A DNA stretch of 33,769 nucleotides, taken from a virus. Both the position numbers and the translations under genes were made by a program. The stretch's first letter is position 1, and each line of letters starts with the position of its first letter. The stretch spans positions 1-33,769 of the IMG/VR virus record IMGVR_UViG_3300037961_004603. One strand, 5' to 3'. This document shows, in pieces, positions 11,001 through 21,800 of this stretch. The notes beneath the pieces were generated by a model that was not told the DNA's origin, did no database searches, and saw only the letters and a list, made by a program, of their open reading frames with translations.

Positions 11001-14000
11001 ATCATTTAGTGGTGAACAATATATTGCTGCTCCTGGTGAGAACATGACTCTTGATTACCAACATTATCTTCCAAGAATTGATAAGATAATGATGGATACA
11101 CAAGGTGTGTTTAGTACTACAGAAGGATCTGCAAGCTCTAAACCTGTACCTCCTCAAGACTCTGCCACTGCAATGACATTAGGTTTGGTTACTGTTCCAG
11201 TATTTCCAACTCTTGCAAGTCTACCTGCAGCAAGATCAGCACGACCAGATTATGCATATCAAATAGTAAGTAGACAACAACGTAACTTTACTATGAAAGA
11301 TATTTCTCAAATTAAAAATGAAGTTAGGAAGATACAATATTATACATCTCTTAACTTGTTAGAGAAACAAGCAATTGATCTTACAATTCCATCTTCTGCA
11401 AATAGTTCATTAGAGAGATTCAAAAACGGAATATTAGTAGATAACTTTGTTGATCAAACTACAGCTGACATTGGAAGCAGAGAGTTCAAAGCTGGATATG
11501 ATAAAGTTAACCAAGTTCTAACTACAAGACAAAAAAATAACATTATTGATATCACACCAAATACATTTGCAAATACAGTTAAGACTGGTGATTTGATTAC
11601 ATTAACATTTGATCATACATCAGAATATGAACAAAGATCTGCAACTAGAACTAGAAACTTAGCTGAGTTATTTTGGAGTTACAATGGTATTGTTAATGTT
11701 CTTCCAAGCTATGATAACTTTCATGATATAAGACATCCACCATCTAATGACTTTCATGTTGAGTTAGACTTAACAGCTGGTACAAGATCTCTATTGAATA
11801 GTATAAGAGATCTAGAAGCTATACAAGAGCCTCGAAGTGAAGTTATAGGTGACACATCAGTTACTAACTTTCTTGGTTCAACACAAAGTTCTGTGGTTAC
11901 TCCAGTAGCAAGTAGAACAGCTGGTGGTACAACAACAAGACAAGATACTACTACTACAACAGTCAACAACTTTCAAACTATTAGAACTATAAGACGACAG
12001 CAAAGTGAGAACCAGTTTCAAACTCAAGATATTGTCAACACACAAACTGTTGGTGAGTTTGTAAGAGATATATCATTCAATCCTTTCATAAGAGAACAGT
12101 TGTTGTACTTACATGCATTTGGATTGAAACCAAATACAAGACACTATGTATACTTTGACTCTAAAGCTGTAAGTTCACAATGTCAACCTGCTACAGTCAA
12201 TAGTTCAGATTCAATTACTGAAGCTAACTTCAGAACAACTGGTGCAGTTGGTGATGCATTAAGAACTAATGAAAATGGTGAAATATTTGTTGTATTTCAT
12301 TTACCTGCAGAAACATATCCTGTAGGTGAGAGACAAGTCAATATAGCTGATCAAACAACAGTTGCAGCAGCAAAGGATACTGGATCTAAAGCTGGTGGTG
12401 TGTTCAATGCATACAACTTTGGTATTGATAAGGCTAGCATACAACTTACAACAAGGCAACTAGAAGTTAGAAGAGAAAGAGTTATTACTGGACAAACGGT
12501 TGAAACTCAAGCTACTAGATCTAGAAGGACACAAACAAATACAGTTGCTGGTCCATCAACATTTGTAGCAGATCCTGCTCCAGCAGCTCCTCCTCCTCAA
12601 GTACTTAATACTCCTGAGCAGATAGAAGCAGCTACAGGAGATGGAGATGGTGATGGAGACGGTGATGGAGATCCATTAGCACAAACATTTATTGTTAAGA
12701 ACTTGGATACAGATACAGGACAATTCTTAACTAAAGTTGATGTATTCTTTGAAAGTAAAGATCCAACTCTTGGAGTTCTATTACAACTTAGAACTGTTGA
12801 GAATGGTTTCCCATCATCTAAAGTAATGCCTAATGGAGAAGTTCATTTAAGATCTGCAGATGTAAACACAAGTACAGATGGAAGTGTAGTTACTACATTT
12901 AACTTCCCATCACCAGTATTTGTAAGAACTGGACTAGAATATTGTATTGTATTGAAACCAGATGCAAACAATCCAAACTACAATGTGTATGTTCGTAAAA
13001 CAGGACAAGCTGATCTTACAACAAATACTATCTTAAACAGAGATGGCTTTGAAGGTGTCTTGTTCTTATCAACAAACAATAGAGCTTGGAAACCATATCA
13101 ACAAGAAGACATCAAGTTTACAATATACAGAGCTGAATTCAATGCATCAACAGGTAGTGTAGACTATCAAAATGCTGATCACGAGTTCTTTTCATTAGAA
13201 AGTATCAATGGAACATTTGAACAAGGAGAAAGAGCCTTTGTCTACGACAACAGTGCAAACATCACAGGTAACGTATCTTTTTCGGCAACTAGCGAAACGG
13301 TTACTGGATCAGGTTCGACGTTCACATCAGACCTGGCTGTAGGAAACTTTGTTGCATTAACAAATGGAACATCTCACTCAGTTAGAGAAGTAACTGCAAT
13401 TGCAAACAATACTAGCTTGACTGTAAGAGGATTTCCAGACTTTACATCTTCTTCTGCTGACATACAGTTGACTCCAACTGGTGAAGTATTCTATTATGAA
13501 AGTACTGATCAGTTGAAAGAAATGCATCTTATCAAATCTACAGCAGCAAATGCTACATTCAAGTTTGCTAACACAAACAGTATTGTTGGTAGTGATTCAG
13601 CTGCAAATGCTACAATTACAACTGTTGATAATATTAACATGACCGCATTTGATAATATGATGTATCAAATCACTCCAGCAGATACAGCACTTACACAATA
13701 CCATCAATCTAACACTGCTACTGGACAAACAGCAAATACACAAATGCCAATCAACAATAGAAACAGATTGACAGAAGTTGCTATCATTAAGAGTAGATCA
13801 AATGAGATTGTGGATGGTACAGGCAAGTCTCTGAAGCATACATTCTTATTCAACTCAGCTAAGACTCATTTGTCTCCTGTTATAGATGATGGTATCAGTA
13901 ACATACTAAGAGTTGAGAACATAATCAACAACAGTAATACTAATGAACATCTACCAGATACAGGTAGTGCATTGTCTAAGTATGTTTCAAAAGCTGTTAC

Positions 14001-14634
14001 ATTGGATGATGGATTAGATGCTGAAGATCTAAGAGTATTTGTTACAGCTACAAAACCAGGATCTGCAGAAGTAGAGGTATATGGTAGAATATCTAATGAG
14101 TTAGAAGTTGATGACTTTCAAGATAGACATTGGACAAGACTACAACTTCAAGGATTCAATAAACAATCTGCTCCAGGTTCTTTAGATGACTTTGCAGAAT
14201 ATGAATATAGAATACCTGATACACCTCCATCAACTCAATTAGATGGTAAAGGTTTAGCTGATAATGCAAACACTTTGATAGCAACAACGGATGATCAATC
14301 TAGTGCAATAGCAGCTGGTGATCTTCTAAAAATTGTCAACACAGATGCAGCTATAGATTATCAAATAGAGACTGTTACAGCAGTTAACACTACAGTGATT
14401 ACAGTTGGTAATGCAATTAGTTTTGATAATACTCAAGCAGATATATTCAAAGTTGATACACCGCAAACAGCTTTCAAAGATCCACAAAATAGTTTCATAG
14501 CAACATACTACAACTCAAATCAAAACAAATTTGATACATTCAAAAACTTTCAGATCAAAATTGTATTGTTAAGTGATAATGCAGCAAGATCACCTAGAGT
14601 CAAAGACTTTAGAGCATTAGCATTGAGTATATAA
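8071..14634 (+). CDS. Giant DUF4815-type virion structural protein
   Basis: A 2187-residue protein. The N-terminus (about 1-75) has YFDDFDVDSQHHRVLFKPS followed by IQARELTQLQSILQNQ, the pattern I associate with DUF4815 proteins of marine T4-like phages; the assignment is from memory. A long beta-rich Asn/Thr/Gly body follows. Around 1480-1540 there is an Arg/Thr-rich stretch, a Pro-rich linker (PAPAAPPPQ) and an Asp-Gly run of five and a half repeats. The next domain begins DPLAQTF and continues with LTKVDVFFESKDP and PVFVRTGLEYCIVL, a beta-sandwich-like module. Three related beta modules appear near residues 675-735, 1730-1800 and 2061-2126. There is no signal peptide or enzyme motif. By position next to gp8 it is probably a peripheral baseplate protein or fibre attachment protein; this is inference. 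Confidence 0.8.
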   Translation: MSRTLDTNLNVSPYFDDFDVDSQHHRVLFKPSVPIQARELTQLQSILQNQIEKFGDVVVKDGSIIEGCSFNIKSAEYVKLLDRNTDNELYTVSEFANGYIQHESSNLIMQTIDSKAGFEITNPDLNTLYGRYVNTGNSGGTDKVEFVAGETVKFYPANGQISNTFTINDGGAAFTNGDTLIFTATRGINASANVTTNSTGGITAVTLIKAGQDFQITDVPTITFDTAGGTGANITCTINSTASFEIAGLGFASTGNTEFDPVGKTLRVQVSDGTIYQKGHFVEVFSQGVNVKDYDLKPNNFSVGFITEESIVNSSSNTALLDNSSGFNNENAPGADRLKLTPNLISNTTTNAQSTNNFLSLIKFQNGLPTTVREETQFSEIGEELAKRTFEESGDYVVKPFAFSTEENTANTDLDTMVIGAGKAFVKGFRNETVGASRIQIRKGTDFANVENATISQNYGNYIVVNEYLGSFDFNTAAEVKLLDTAGNRISTCPAGSAETVPSTNSATQVTASGPSFTGNIVGTARVRSVVYEDNTPGSAEGEYRLYLFDVNMNQGKNFADVRSVSYFTGSNAGVGFADVKLTNGRAVLQDTNLRKFIVPTGIKGIKTFNHKTDNEASYTYRTISTGTAATNGTIVLTLTGNQIFDYTGGSTLSTDQEREFVIVANNTSAQTAALSGTVTTTTSNVVTGSSTTFTTDFQVGDTIRVAGSEDELITGITNATHLTTLGAFSTAVSGAAYRRLYVADKPIHLDGTSSNVTISSDQKSATINMSRGKTLESTFALLVKHNVTKREAAQKDKLLSANTYVKINCATNADTSVGPWCLGVPDVYQLQKVYVQYNNFTSIEASGNDFTAHFDLLPNQKDGFYDLSKLKLRTDTVGAPTINSTARILAVFNHFRESGSGFGYATVDSYPVDDATATLPADKIRTEGIPIYLSPTDGETFDLRDSIDFRPQAANTANTTNATTAAGATTNPVKTVSFSGEQYIAAPGENMTLDYQHYLPRIDKIMMDTQGVFSTTEGSASSKPVPPQDSATAMTLGLVTVPVFPTLASLPAARSARPDYAYQIVSRQQRNFTMKDISQIKNEVRKIQYYTSLNLLEKQAIDLTIPSSANSSLERFKNGILVDNFVDQTTADIGSREFKAGYDKVNQVLTTRQKNNIIDITPNTFANTVKTGDLITLTFDHTSEYEQRSATRTRNLAELFWSYNGIVNVLPSYDNFHDIRHPPSNDFHVELDLTAGTRSLLNSIRDLEAIQEPRSEVIGDTSVTNFLGSTQSSVVTPVASRTAGGTTTRQDTTTTTVNNFQTIRTIRRQQSENQFQTQDIVNTQTVGEFVRDISFNPFIREQLLYLHAFGLKPNTRHYVYFDSKAVSSQCQPATVNSSDSITEANFRTTGAVGDALRTNENGEIFVVFHLPAETYPVGERQVNIADQTTVAAAKDTGSKAGGVFNAYNFGIDKASIQLTTRQLEVRRERVITGQTVETQATRSRRTQTNTVAGPSTFVADPAPAAPPPQVLNTPEQIEAATGDGDGDGDGDGDPLAQTFIVKNLDTDTGQFLTKVDVFFESKDPTLGVLLQLRTVENGFPSSKVMPNGEVHLRSADVNTSTDGSVVTTFNFPSPVFVRTGLEYCIVLKPDANNPNYNVYVRKTGQADLTTNTILNRDGFEGVLFLSTNNRAWKPYQQEDIKFTIYRAEFNASTGSVDYQNADHEFFSLESINGTFEQGERAFVYDNSANITGNVSFSATSETVTGSGSTFTSDLAVGNFVALTNGTSHSVREVTAIANNTSLTVRGFPDFTSSSADIQLTPTGEVFYYESTDQLKEMHLIKSTAANATFKFANTNSIVGSDSAANATITTVDNINMTAFDNMMYQITPADTALTQYHQSNTATGQTANTQMPINNRNRLTEVAIIKSRSNEIVDGTGKSLKHTFLFNSAKTHLSPVIDDGISNILRVENIINNSNTNEHLPDTGSALSKYVSKAVTLDDGLDAEDLRVFVTATKPGSAEVEVYGRISNELEVDDFQDRHWTRLQLQGFNKQSAPGSLDDFAEYEYRIPDTPPSTQLDGKGLADNANTLIATTDDQSSAIAAGDLLKIVNTDAAIDYQIETVTAVNTTVITVGNAISFDNTQADIFKVDTPQTAFKDPQNSFIATYYNSNQNKFDTFKNFQIKIVLLSDNAARSPRVKDFRALALSI

Positions 14635-14635
14635 C

Positions 14636-14851
14636 ATGAGTGATGTTGTAAGATACGAGACTGATAATGACTCTTATGATCGCGATCCTAACTCCATGGC
14701 TCTTATAAATACTGATAGGAATGCCTTCGAGCTCTATAAGAGTAGAAGGAAAGATGCGATAGAAGCAAAGACATTACATAATGACGTTGAAAAACTCAAG
14801 TCAGACATTGGTGAAATAAAAGAATTGTTGCAGAATTTAGTTAGAGGATAG
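14636..14851 (+). CDS. Small coiled-coil protein, function unknown
   Basis: A 71-residue protein that starts one base after the giant gene's stop and ends one base before the next start, so it is embedded in the structural operon. Residues 1-35 are polar and acidic (YETDNDSYDRDPNS). Residues 36-70 form a charged amphipathic helix with heptad-like hydrophobics (IEAKTLHNDVEKLKSDIGEI, ELLQNLV), consistent with a short coiled coil. It could be a fibre-linking or assembly factor. I do not recognise a family. Confidence 0.7.
   Translation: MSDVVRYETDNDSYDRDPNSMALINTDRNAFELYKSRRKDAIEAKTLHNDVEKLKSDIGEIKELLQNLVRG
14704..14711 (+). promoter_or_regulatory. Possible T4-type late promoter element (TATAAATA)
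   Basis: An exact match to the T4 late promoter -10 consensus TATAAATA lies inside the 71-aa gene, 141 bases ahead of the S74-domain gene. It could give extra transcripts for the downstream fibre genes. The region is AT-rich, so an 8-base match by chance is plausible and confidence is low. Confidence 0.2.
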
Positions 14852-14852
14852 T

Positions 14853-15512
14853 ATGGCAAAAACATCTTTTTTAGGAGCTAACATTGCTGTAGCTACTGAT
14901 ACCTTCAGAGAATGGGTTGAAAGAACAAATCAACTTGTTTATGATGCAGGTACAATAATAGTTACAGTTGGTGCAGTTAGTTCTCCAAACTCAACAAACC
15001 ATACTATTACTACAGGAAATGGTCATGTAAATGGCTTCTTCTCTGCTAATACATTAGTTGCTAAGGATACAATAAGAGGTGGTACTGTTGCAACAGCAGC
15101 AGCTCTTAATGTTGCATCCAATGTTCATGTATCTGCAAATGTAACTCATGATATTGGTACACCTACTATGATGGTTGCAAATGGATATTTTAACAACATA
15201 TTAGTAGCTGGTGATGTTGAAGCTAGTTTTTCATCTGACATAAAATTGAAAACTGATATCTTACAAATGACTAATGCAATGGAAGTTGTAAGTAAAATAA
15301 ATGGTTATCAGTTTAGATGGAAGACAGATGATCAGAAAAATGGACAGCTTGATTTAGGTGTTATTGCTCAAGAGATAGAAGAAGAATTACCTTTTCTTGT
15401 TTCTACAAACGGTAACGGAAACAAAGCAGTTAAGTACCAATCGCTCATTCCTCTGTTAATAGAAGCTATTAAAGAACTCAATAATAGAGTTGAAGAATTG
15501 GAGAAAGAGTAA
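14853..15512 (+). CDS. Fibre-type protein with C-terminal peptidase S74 (intramolecular chaperone) domain
   Basis: A 219-residue protein. Residues 1-125 are beta-rich and Asn/Thr/Val-rich, with a stretch NVTHDIGTPTMMVANGYFNN typical of the stalk just before S74 domains. Residues 127-219 are an S74 domain: SSDIKLKTD, then INGYQFRWK, LGVIAQEIEEELP, VKYQSLIPLLIEAIKELN and a terminal coiled coil. In this family the domain trimerises a fibre and then releases itself by self-cleavage before the serine, using a Ser-Lys dyad. S128 and K133 are the visible candidates. AGAGGA at 14843-14848 is a ribosome site just before the start. It stands immediately before the 97-aa and giant repeat proteins, consistent with fibre assembly. 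Confidence 0.85.
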   Translation: MAKTSFLGANIAVATDTFREWVERTNQLVYDAGTIIVTVGAVSSPNSTNHTITTGNGHVNGFFSANTLVAKDTIRGGTVATAAALNVASNVHVSANVTHDIGTPTMMVANGYFNNILVAGDVEASFSSDIKLKTDILQMTNAMEVVSKINGYQFRWKTDDQKNGQLDLGVIAQEIEEELPFLVSTNGNGNKAVKYQSLIPLLIEAIKELNNRVEELEKE

Positions 15513-15805
15513 TGCCATTAAAAGTAGCTGGCGTAACTATTGTTAACAGCACCGCCAATGTTCAAACAGCAACACTTCCAGACACGGGTATATCAACTGG
15601 TAACTTTGGAAATACAACTTTTGCAATAACTGCAAATGTTACAAGTAGAGGTCTCGTGAATGCTATTAGTACTGCAGAGATAACAAAAACATCTCGCAAC
15701 TTTGAAGCAGCCTCTAACAATGATTCGTCGTATGTTGTTTACGTTAGCACATCAGGTCCATCTGGTGGTGCAAATGGAGACATCTGGTACCAGACATTTA
15801 GTTAA
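15512..15805 (+). CDS. Small fibre-like structural protein
   Basis: A 97-residue protein whose start overlaps the preceding stop by one base (TAATG at 15510-15514). It opens MPLKVAGVTIVNSTANVQ and is beta-rich and rich in Thr, Ser and Asn throughout. It ends GPSGGANGDIWYQTFS; the GGxxGDIWYQ pattern is commonly seen in phage tail-fibre and collar-type proteins. There is no membrane or enzymatic signal. It is probably a small virion component of the fibre apparatus, possibly a connector, but the exact role cannot be deduced. Confidence 0.7.
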   Translation: MPLKVAGVTIVNSTANVQTATLPDTGISTGNFGNTTFAITANVTSRGLVNAISTAEITKTSRNFEAASNNDSSYVVYVSTSGPSGGANGDIWYQTFS

Positions 15806-15819
15806 GGCATATATAAAGT

Positions 15820-18800
15820 ATGTCTTACTCTACACGACTCTACGCAAAAGAATACGCAGGAGGTGAACGAACCTTCGAGATCTCGTATACTGGAGAGAAT
15901 ACGAGAACTCCATACATTGTGTATACAAATGCGTTCCATGGATTCTACAATGGATTTGAAGGAGTCTATACCAAGAGTAGGACATCTACACTAGCTTGGC
16001 AATCTAACTTTGCTGGCAACTATACAAAGACCTATGAAGGTTTTACTAACTATCAATCTCAAGATACAACAACATACTCTAAGGCTTATACATCCTTAAA
16101 GAACTTTTCTGGTGTAGATGGATACAGAAAAGAGTATGGTTCAGAAACCAATCAGCCAGATAGTATCTGGGCTGCAATGAACATACTTGCAAACTATTCT
16201 GGTACTTACTCTTCAGATATAGGTTACAGTCGTGTAGTTGGATATGTTGGTGATGGTCCATATGATGGAGCATCATTTACTGGAACATATGAAGGTGTTG
16301 CAAACTTTACTCCAACATATTCTGGTTTCATTGGCTTTGCACAATACACAAAAACATATGAAGGATCAACTGATTATCTCAAAACATATCAGAAGACATA
16401 TGTTGGTGAAACAATTTACCAAGCTGAATGGCAAAGAGCATATGCTAAACAATATGCAGGTTTAGCAAACTATACAAAGGCATATCAAAAAGATTATGAA
16501 GGTTTAGTAAACTACTCAGCAGGTCCTTGGGTTGGAGCTGATAGCTTTATAGTTTTTACAAAAAACTATGGTGGAGCTATAACATATCTAGATTCTACTG
16601 GTGCTGGTTTCACAGGTTTCATTAACTACACAAAAGAATATCAAAATCTAAGATACTATACAGTACAGGTAAACTATACAAAAGATTATACAAAATCATA
16701 CACTGGTGCTGCTAACTATGAAAAGCAATATGTAGGTAGAGCATCATATGCTGCTGATGAAAACTTTAACAAAGACTACGTAAAAGCATATAATGTAACA
16801 GCTAACTTTACCAAAGTATGGTCTGGTGGACAATCTTATGAAGGTCCAGTAAACTATGATGGTGCATCATATACTGGAACATACCAAGGTGATACTGTTT
16901 ACTCAACACTTATCTACTATGTTGCTACATCTGATTATACTGGATCATATAGTGGTGTTGCCACCAACTCATTCTTAGGATTAGCTTATGAAGGTGTATA
17001 CAACAAAACATACGTTGGTGATTATGTAAAGACTTATACCAAAAATTGGTTGAAAGATTATACTAAGATTTGGGTTAAGGCCTATGATAAAAATTGGGTC
17101 AAAGCATATGACAAGCTGTATGTAGGTGACTACGAAAAAGAATACCTTCTCTCTTATCATAAAGATTATGAAGCAACATATACTAAATTATGGCAAGCTG
17201 ATTATCAAGTTGCATATGATAAAACATATGAAGGTACGTTTGATACAATTTATGAAAAAGCGTATACCAAAAACTGGGTAAAAGACTACAATAAAGATTA
17301 CACAAAGGCTTGGGTTGGTACTTACAATAAAGATTATGTAAAAACATATTCTAAGATATATCAAAAAGACTGGGTCAAAGATTATGATAAGATATATGTT
17401 GGACCAGTTTTCTACGGTGGCTTTGCTTCTGGATCACAAACGACAAACTATACTAAAGTATGGCAAGCAAGTTATGTAAAAGATTATGAAAAAGATTGGG
17501 AAAAGGCATACGTTAAATCATACGAAGGATCGTTTGATACCAATTATGTTATAGCATATCAAAAAGACTTTCTCAAAGATTATATCAAAGGTTACACTAA
17601 AACATATACTGGTGTATATACAAAGATATGGAACGCATCTTTCCTCAAAGACTGGGCTGCAGACTATGCCAAGATATGGACTAAGAACTATGATGAGTCT
17701 TGGGCCAAGGAATGGGAAAAGGATTACGGTAAAACATACACCAAGATCTGGGAAAAGGTATGGCAGAAAGATTATGTAACTGACTATGAAAAAGATTATG
17801 TCAAAACATATACAACAGATTACAACAAAGATTATGTAAAAACTTATTCCAAAGATTATGTAAAAACATATGAAACAGATTATACAAAAGTATGGTCAAA
17901 AGATTATGCTGATGACTATACTAGAGTTTGGGAAAAAGCATACGATAAGATCTATGAAAAAGTTTGGACCAAGACTTATACTAAGAACTGGGTAAAAGAC
18001 TACGAGAAGAATTACGTAGCAGCATACATCAAAAACTATGATAAGACTTGGGAAAAAGATTATGTAACTGATTATGATAAAGTTTATCTAACTGATTGGA
18101 ACAAAGGTTACGTCAAAACTTATACAGCTGCATATACAAAAGACTGGGATAAGGTTTGGACTAAAACTTACACCAAAGCATACGTTGGTGCTTATACTAA
18201 GATTTGGGAAAAGAACTGGGATAAGAATTATGTTAAGTCTTACGACAAAGCATGGGTTGGTGTATATCAAAAAGATTACATAACATCTTATCATGTTCCA
18301 TACGACAACTTTGATGATACTGTTCTGTTACTAAATGCAGAGGCTCCAACAGCTACAGATAATGATACAGACTTTCATGACTTGTCTGATCAAGGTAACC
18401 ATGTTACAACTGTACACGGTAATGCTGCTAAGAGTACAGATCAAAAGAAATTTGGTTCTGCATCTATAGAAGTTCCAAGTAGTGGTTCTAGTGGTCTAAC
18501 AATCAACTTTGCAGATGATGACTTTAATTTTGGCAATGAAGACTTTACAATTGAGTTTTGGTTAAGAGCTCCAGGTACAAACAATGCAACAATCTTAGAA
18601 GCATATGCATCTGCTGACAATAGTGTCAAGTGGGCTATAAGAGGTAACGATGCAAGTAGCCCAAGTCAAATTATATTCTACGAAGGAACAACTGCAAGAG
18701 TTACAGCAGATGACAATAGTCCATGGTCATCTGATACATTTAACCATGTTGCAATCGTAAGAATAAGTAACACAATCAAAGTATATATCAATGGTACAGC

Positions 18801-21800
18801 TGATGCAGCAACTTACGGAACTGCAGCAAACTTAGCTGGTGCAAATAGATTAGTTATTGGTAACAGAAGACAATTAGATGCATCCATTGGTGGTTTTATT
18901 GATGATCTTAGAATAGACAAAGCTAACGGTAAGTATACTGCTAACTTCAACGTTACTGATAATGAAACAGCTCAAGAACAAATCAACTCAGCTGATTGGA
19001 CATCATATCAAAAGAACTATGTAAAAACATACACTACTGATTACAACAAAGATTATGTCAAGGCCTACGAGAAGGCTTGGACTGGTGTATATACAAAGGA
19101 CTGGGTAAAAGATTATGATAAGATCTATGAAAAGAACTGGGTAAAAACATACGATAAAGAGTATGATAAAGTTTATCAAAAGAACTATGTTAAGACATAT
19201 ACTAAGATATATGCAAAAGATTGGGTTGGTACATACGATAAGATCTACGTTGGCCCAGTGTTCTATGGAGGTTTTGCTTCTGGTTCTCAAACAACAAACT
19301 ATACTAAAGTTTGGGAAGGGTCATTTACTGACAACTATTCAAAAGATTGGAATAAGGACTACGTAAAAGATTATACCAAGATTTGGACAAAAGATTGGAA
19401 TAAAGACTACGTAGCAGCATATACCAAAGTATGGCAGAAGAATTATGATAAGACATACGAAGGTGTGTTCAATGCCAACTATGAAAAGAACTATGTAAAA
19501 ACTTACACCAAAGATTGGAACAAAGATTATGTAAAAGATTACATTAATGTCTTTGTTGGTGAGTGGGTTAAAAACTGGGTTAAAGATTACGAAGGTTCCT
19601 TTGATGCAACATACAATAAAGATTACGTTAAGTCATATGCTAAAGATTATGATAAAGTATATGAAGGATCTTTTGATGGTAACTGGAACAAAGATTATAC
19701 TAAGATATATGATAAGATATATGAAAAAGACTGGAATAAAGAATATATTGAAACATATGAAGCAGCATATACCAAGATCTGGACTAAGAACTGGGTCAAG
19801 AATTATGATACATCATATGAAAAACAATATGATAAAGACTGGGTAAAGACATATCAAAAAGATTATGTAACTGATTATGAAAAAGATTATGTTACCAACT
19901 ATGTAAAAGATTGGATAAAAGGTTACGATAAAGTCTATGCTAAGTTGTGGGCTAAAGAATATGATAAAATCTATACCAAGATCTGGGAAAAGAACTACGT
20001 AAAAGATTACGAGAAAAATTATGTTAAGACATATACCACAGACTGGAATAAGAATTATGTAAAAACTTATACCAAAAATTGGGTAAAAGATTACGTAGTT
20101 AACTATGAAGTAGATTATGGTAAGACTTATACAAAAGCATATGAAGCTCACTATACAAGAGACTTTGTAAAACTATATCAGGGTGAATACACTAAAACAT
20201 ATGAAAAAGATTATGTTGCATCATATGAAAAGAACTATGATAAGATATATGTTAAAGACTATGTAACTGATTACAATAAGTTGTATCAAGGTGAGTACAA
20301 CAAATCATATGATGCAATCTTTGCTACGTTCCTTAAATTCTATATGGGTGCAAGGAACTTCGAAGGAGCAATCAACTTTGTTAAGAACTATGTTGGCCCA
20401 ACATATTATGTATCTCAATGGGGTACACAATATATTGGTGTCTACACTGGTGACTATTCTCATGCATATACAAAGAACTATTCTAAAGATTACAATGCTG
20501 ATTATACAAAAGCATGGAATAAAGTATATACTAAAGATTGGGTCAAAGGATATGATAAAGACTATGCAAAAGATTGGGTTGTAAATTATACAAAGACATA
20601 TCAGAAAATATATGTTGGACCTGTTTTCTATGGTGGTTTTGCATCTGGGTCACAAACAACTGATTACACTGGTGACTGGAATAAAGATTATGCTAAGGTA
20701 TGGGAAACACTATATGTTGGTACTTGGGAAAAAGCATATGCTAAAGACTATGATAAAGACTGGGAAAAAGTATACACAGGTACTTGGTCTAAAGATTATC
20801 TTAAAGATTACGTAAAAACATATTCAGGAAACTACTCAGGTACATACTCACCAGCTGCTACATTTGATACTGGATACACTGGTGCTACAGATTATTCTGG
20901 TCCAGTAAATTATCTCAAAACTTGGGAAGGTCCATATCAAGGTAGCTTTGCTCCAACATACACTGGAGAAGAAGACTTTGTACAAAGATACACTGGAGAC
21001 TGGCCTACAAATATTGCTTTTGAAGGTACAACAAGTTTTGTTGGTCCATCCTCAGGACAGCTTGATTCCGACCTTACTGGTCAACCTAAACTCCATGTTA
21101 TGCAAGATAACACTTGGAAGTCTGTCAGAAACTTATTTGTACATCAATCTGGTCAATGGAAAAAAGTTAGATACTTAAACACCAAGCAAGGTGATGAATG
21201 GAAACTTGCTTACATAGGATACGATACTACTGACATCTTCTTAGATGAAGGTGAAGCATTACTTGATGATTCTGATGCTGGATCAGCTAGAGGTGTTGAA
21301 ACACACTTAGGTAAGATAACTTACTATATCAATAACTTCAATCTTAAATCTTATCTTGAAGCTAAAGGCAAGACACCAGACTCAGTTCCACAACTTGTAA
21401 ACATATACATTGGCGATAAGAACGACTATACAAAGCAATTCATATTTGGTTCTACTGCAAACAACATACCTGCTGTTAACTTAGTTATGGATTCAGTAAC
21501 AGCAAATGTTTCTGGTGATACACAAGCAGAAATTAAACACCTTGTTCGTATTGTAAACTATACAACAGGCGTTATTGCTGGTAAAGGTGGTGATGGTGGT
21601 GATGCAAATGGTAGCACCAGAGGACTTGGAAATGATGGTAGTGATGGTGGCCATGCTATTGAAACAGGAGCCAATGTACATCTATTCATAGAGAACTATG
21701 GTATCATTGGTGGTGGTGGAGGTGGTGGAGGTGCATCAGGTATCTCTGATCCATACAGTAAAGAAGCTGGTGTTTACACAACAACATATCTTGGTGCCAC

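Larger units (their letters stand above)
18994..20860 (+). repeat. Tetrapeptide (12-nt) repeat array 2
   Basis: The repeat resumes right after the LamG-like domain and runs to about 20330. A short irregular patch follows (FLKFYMGARNFEGAINFVKN, then GPTYYVSQWGTQYIG), and the repeat returns from about 20455. It contains module copies 2 and 3 and several YEGSFDxNY-type variants. Limits are approximate. Confidence 0.9.

Noticed and set aside
574-12000. Antisense frames within the 432-aa, gp6, gp7-slot, gp8 and DUF4815-type genes
   Set aside because: Each lies fully inside a well-supported gene on the plus strand, is hydrophobic/Ser/Val-rich as expected for the complement of Asn/Thr-rich coding sequence, and has no recognisable domain.
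15811-15817. TATA-like sequence (ATATAAA) just before the 3175-aa gene as a promoter
   Set aside because: It is only a few bases before the ATG, so transcription would begin inside the gene.
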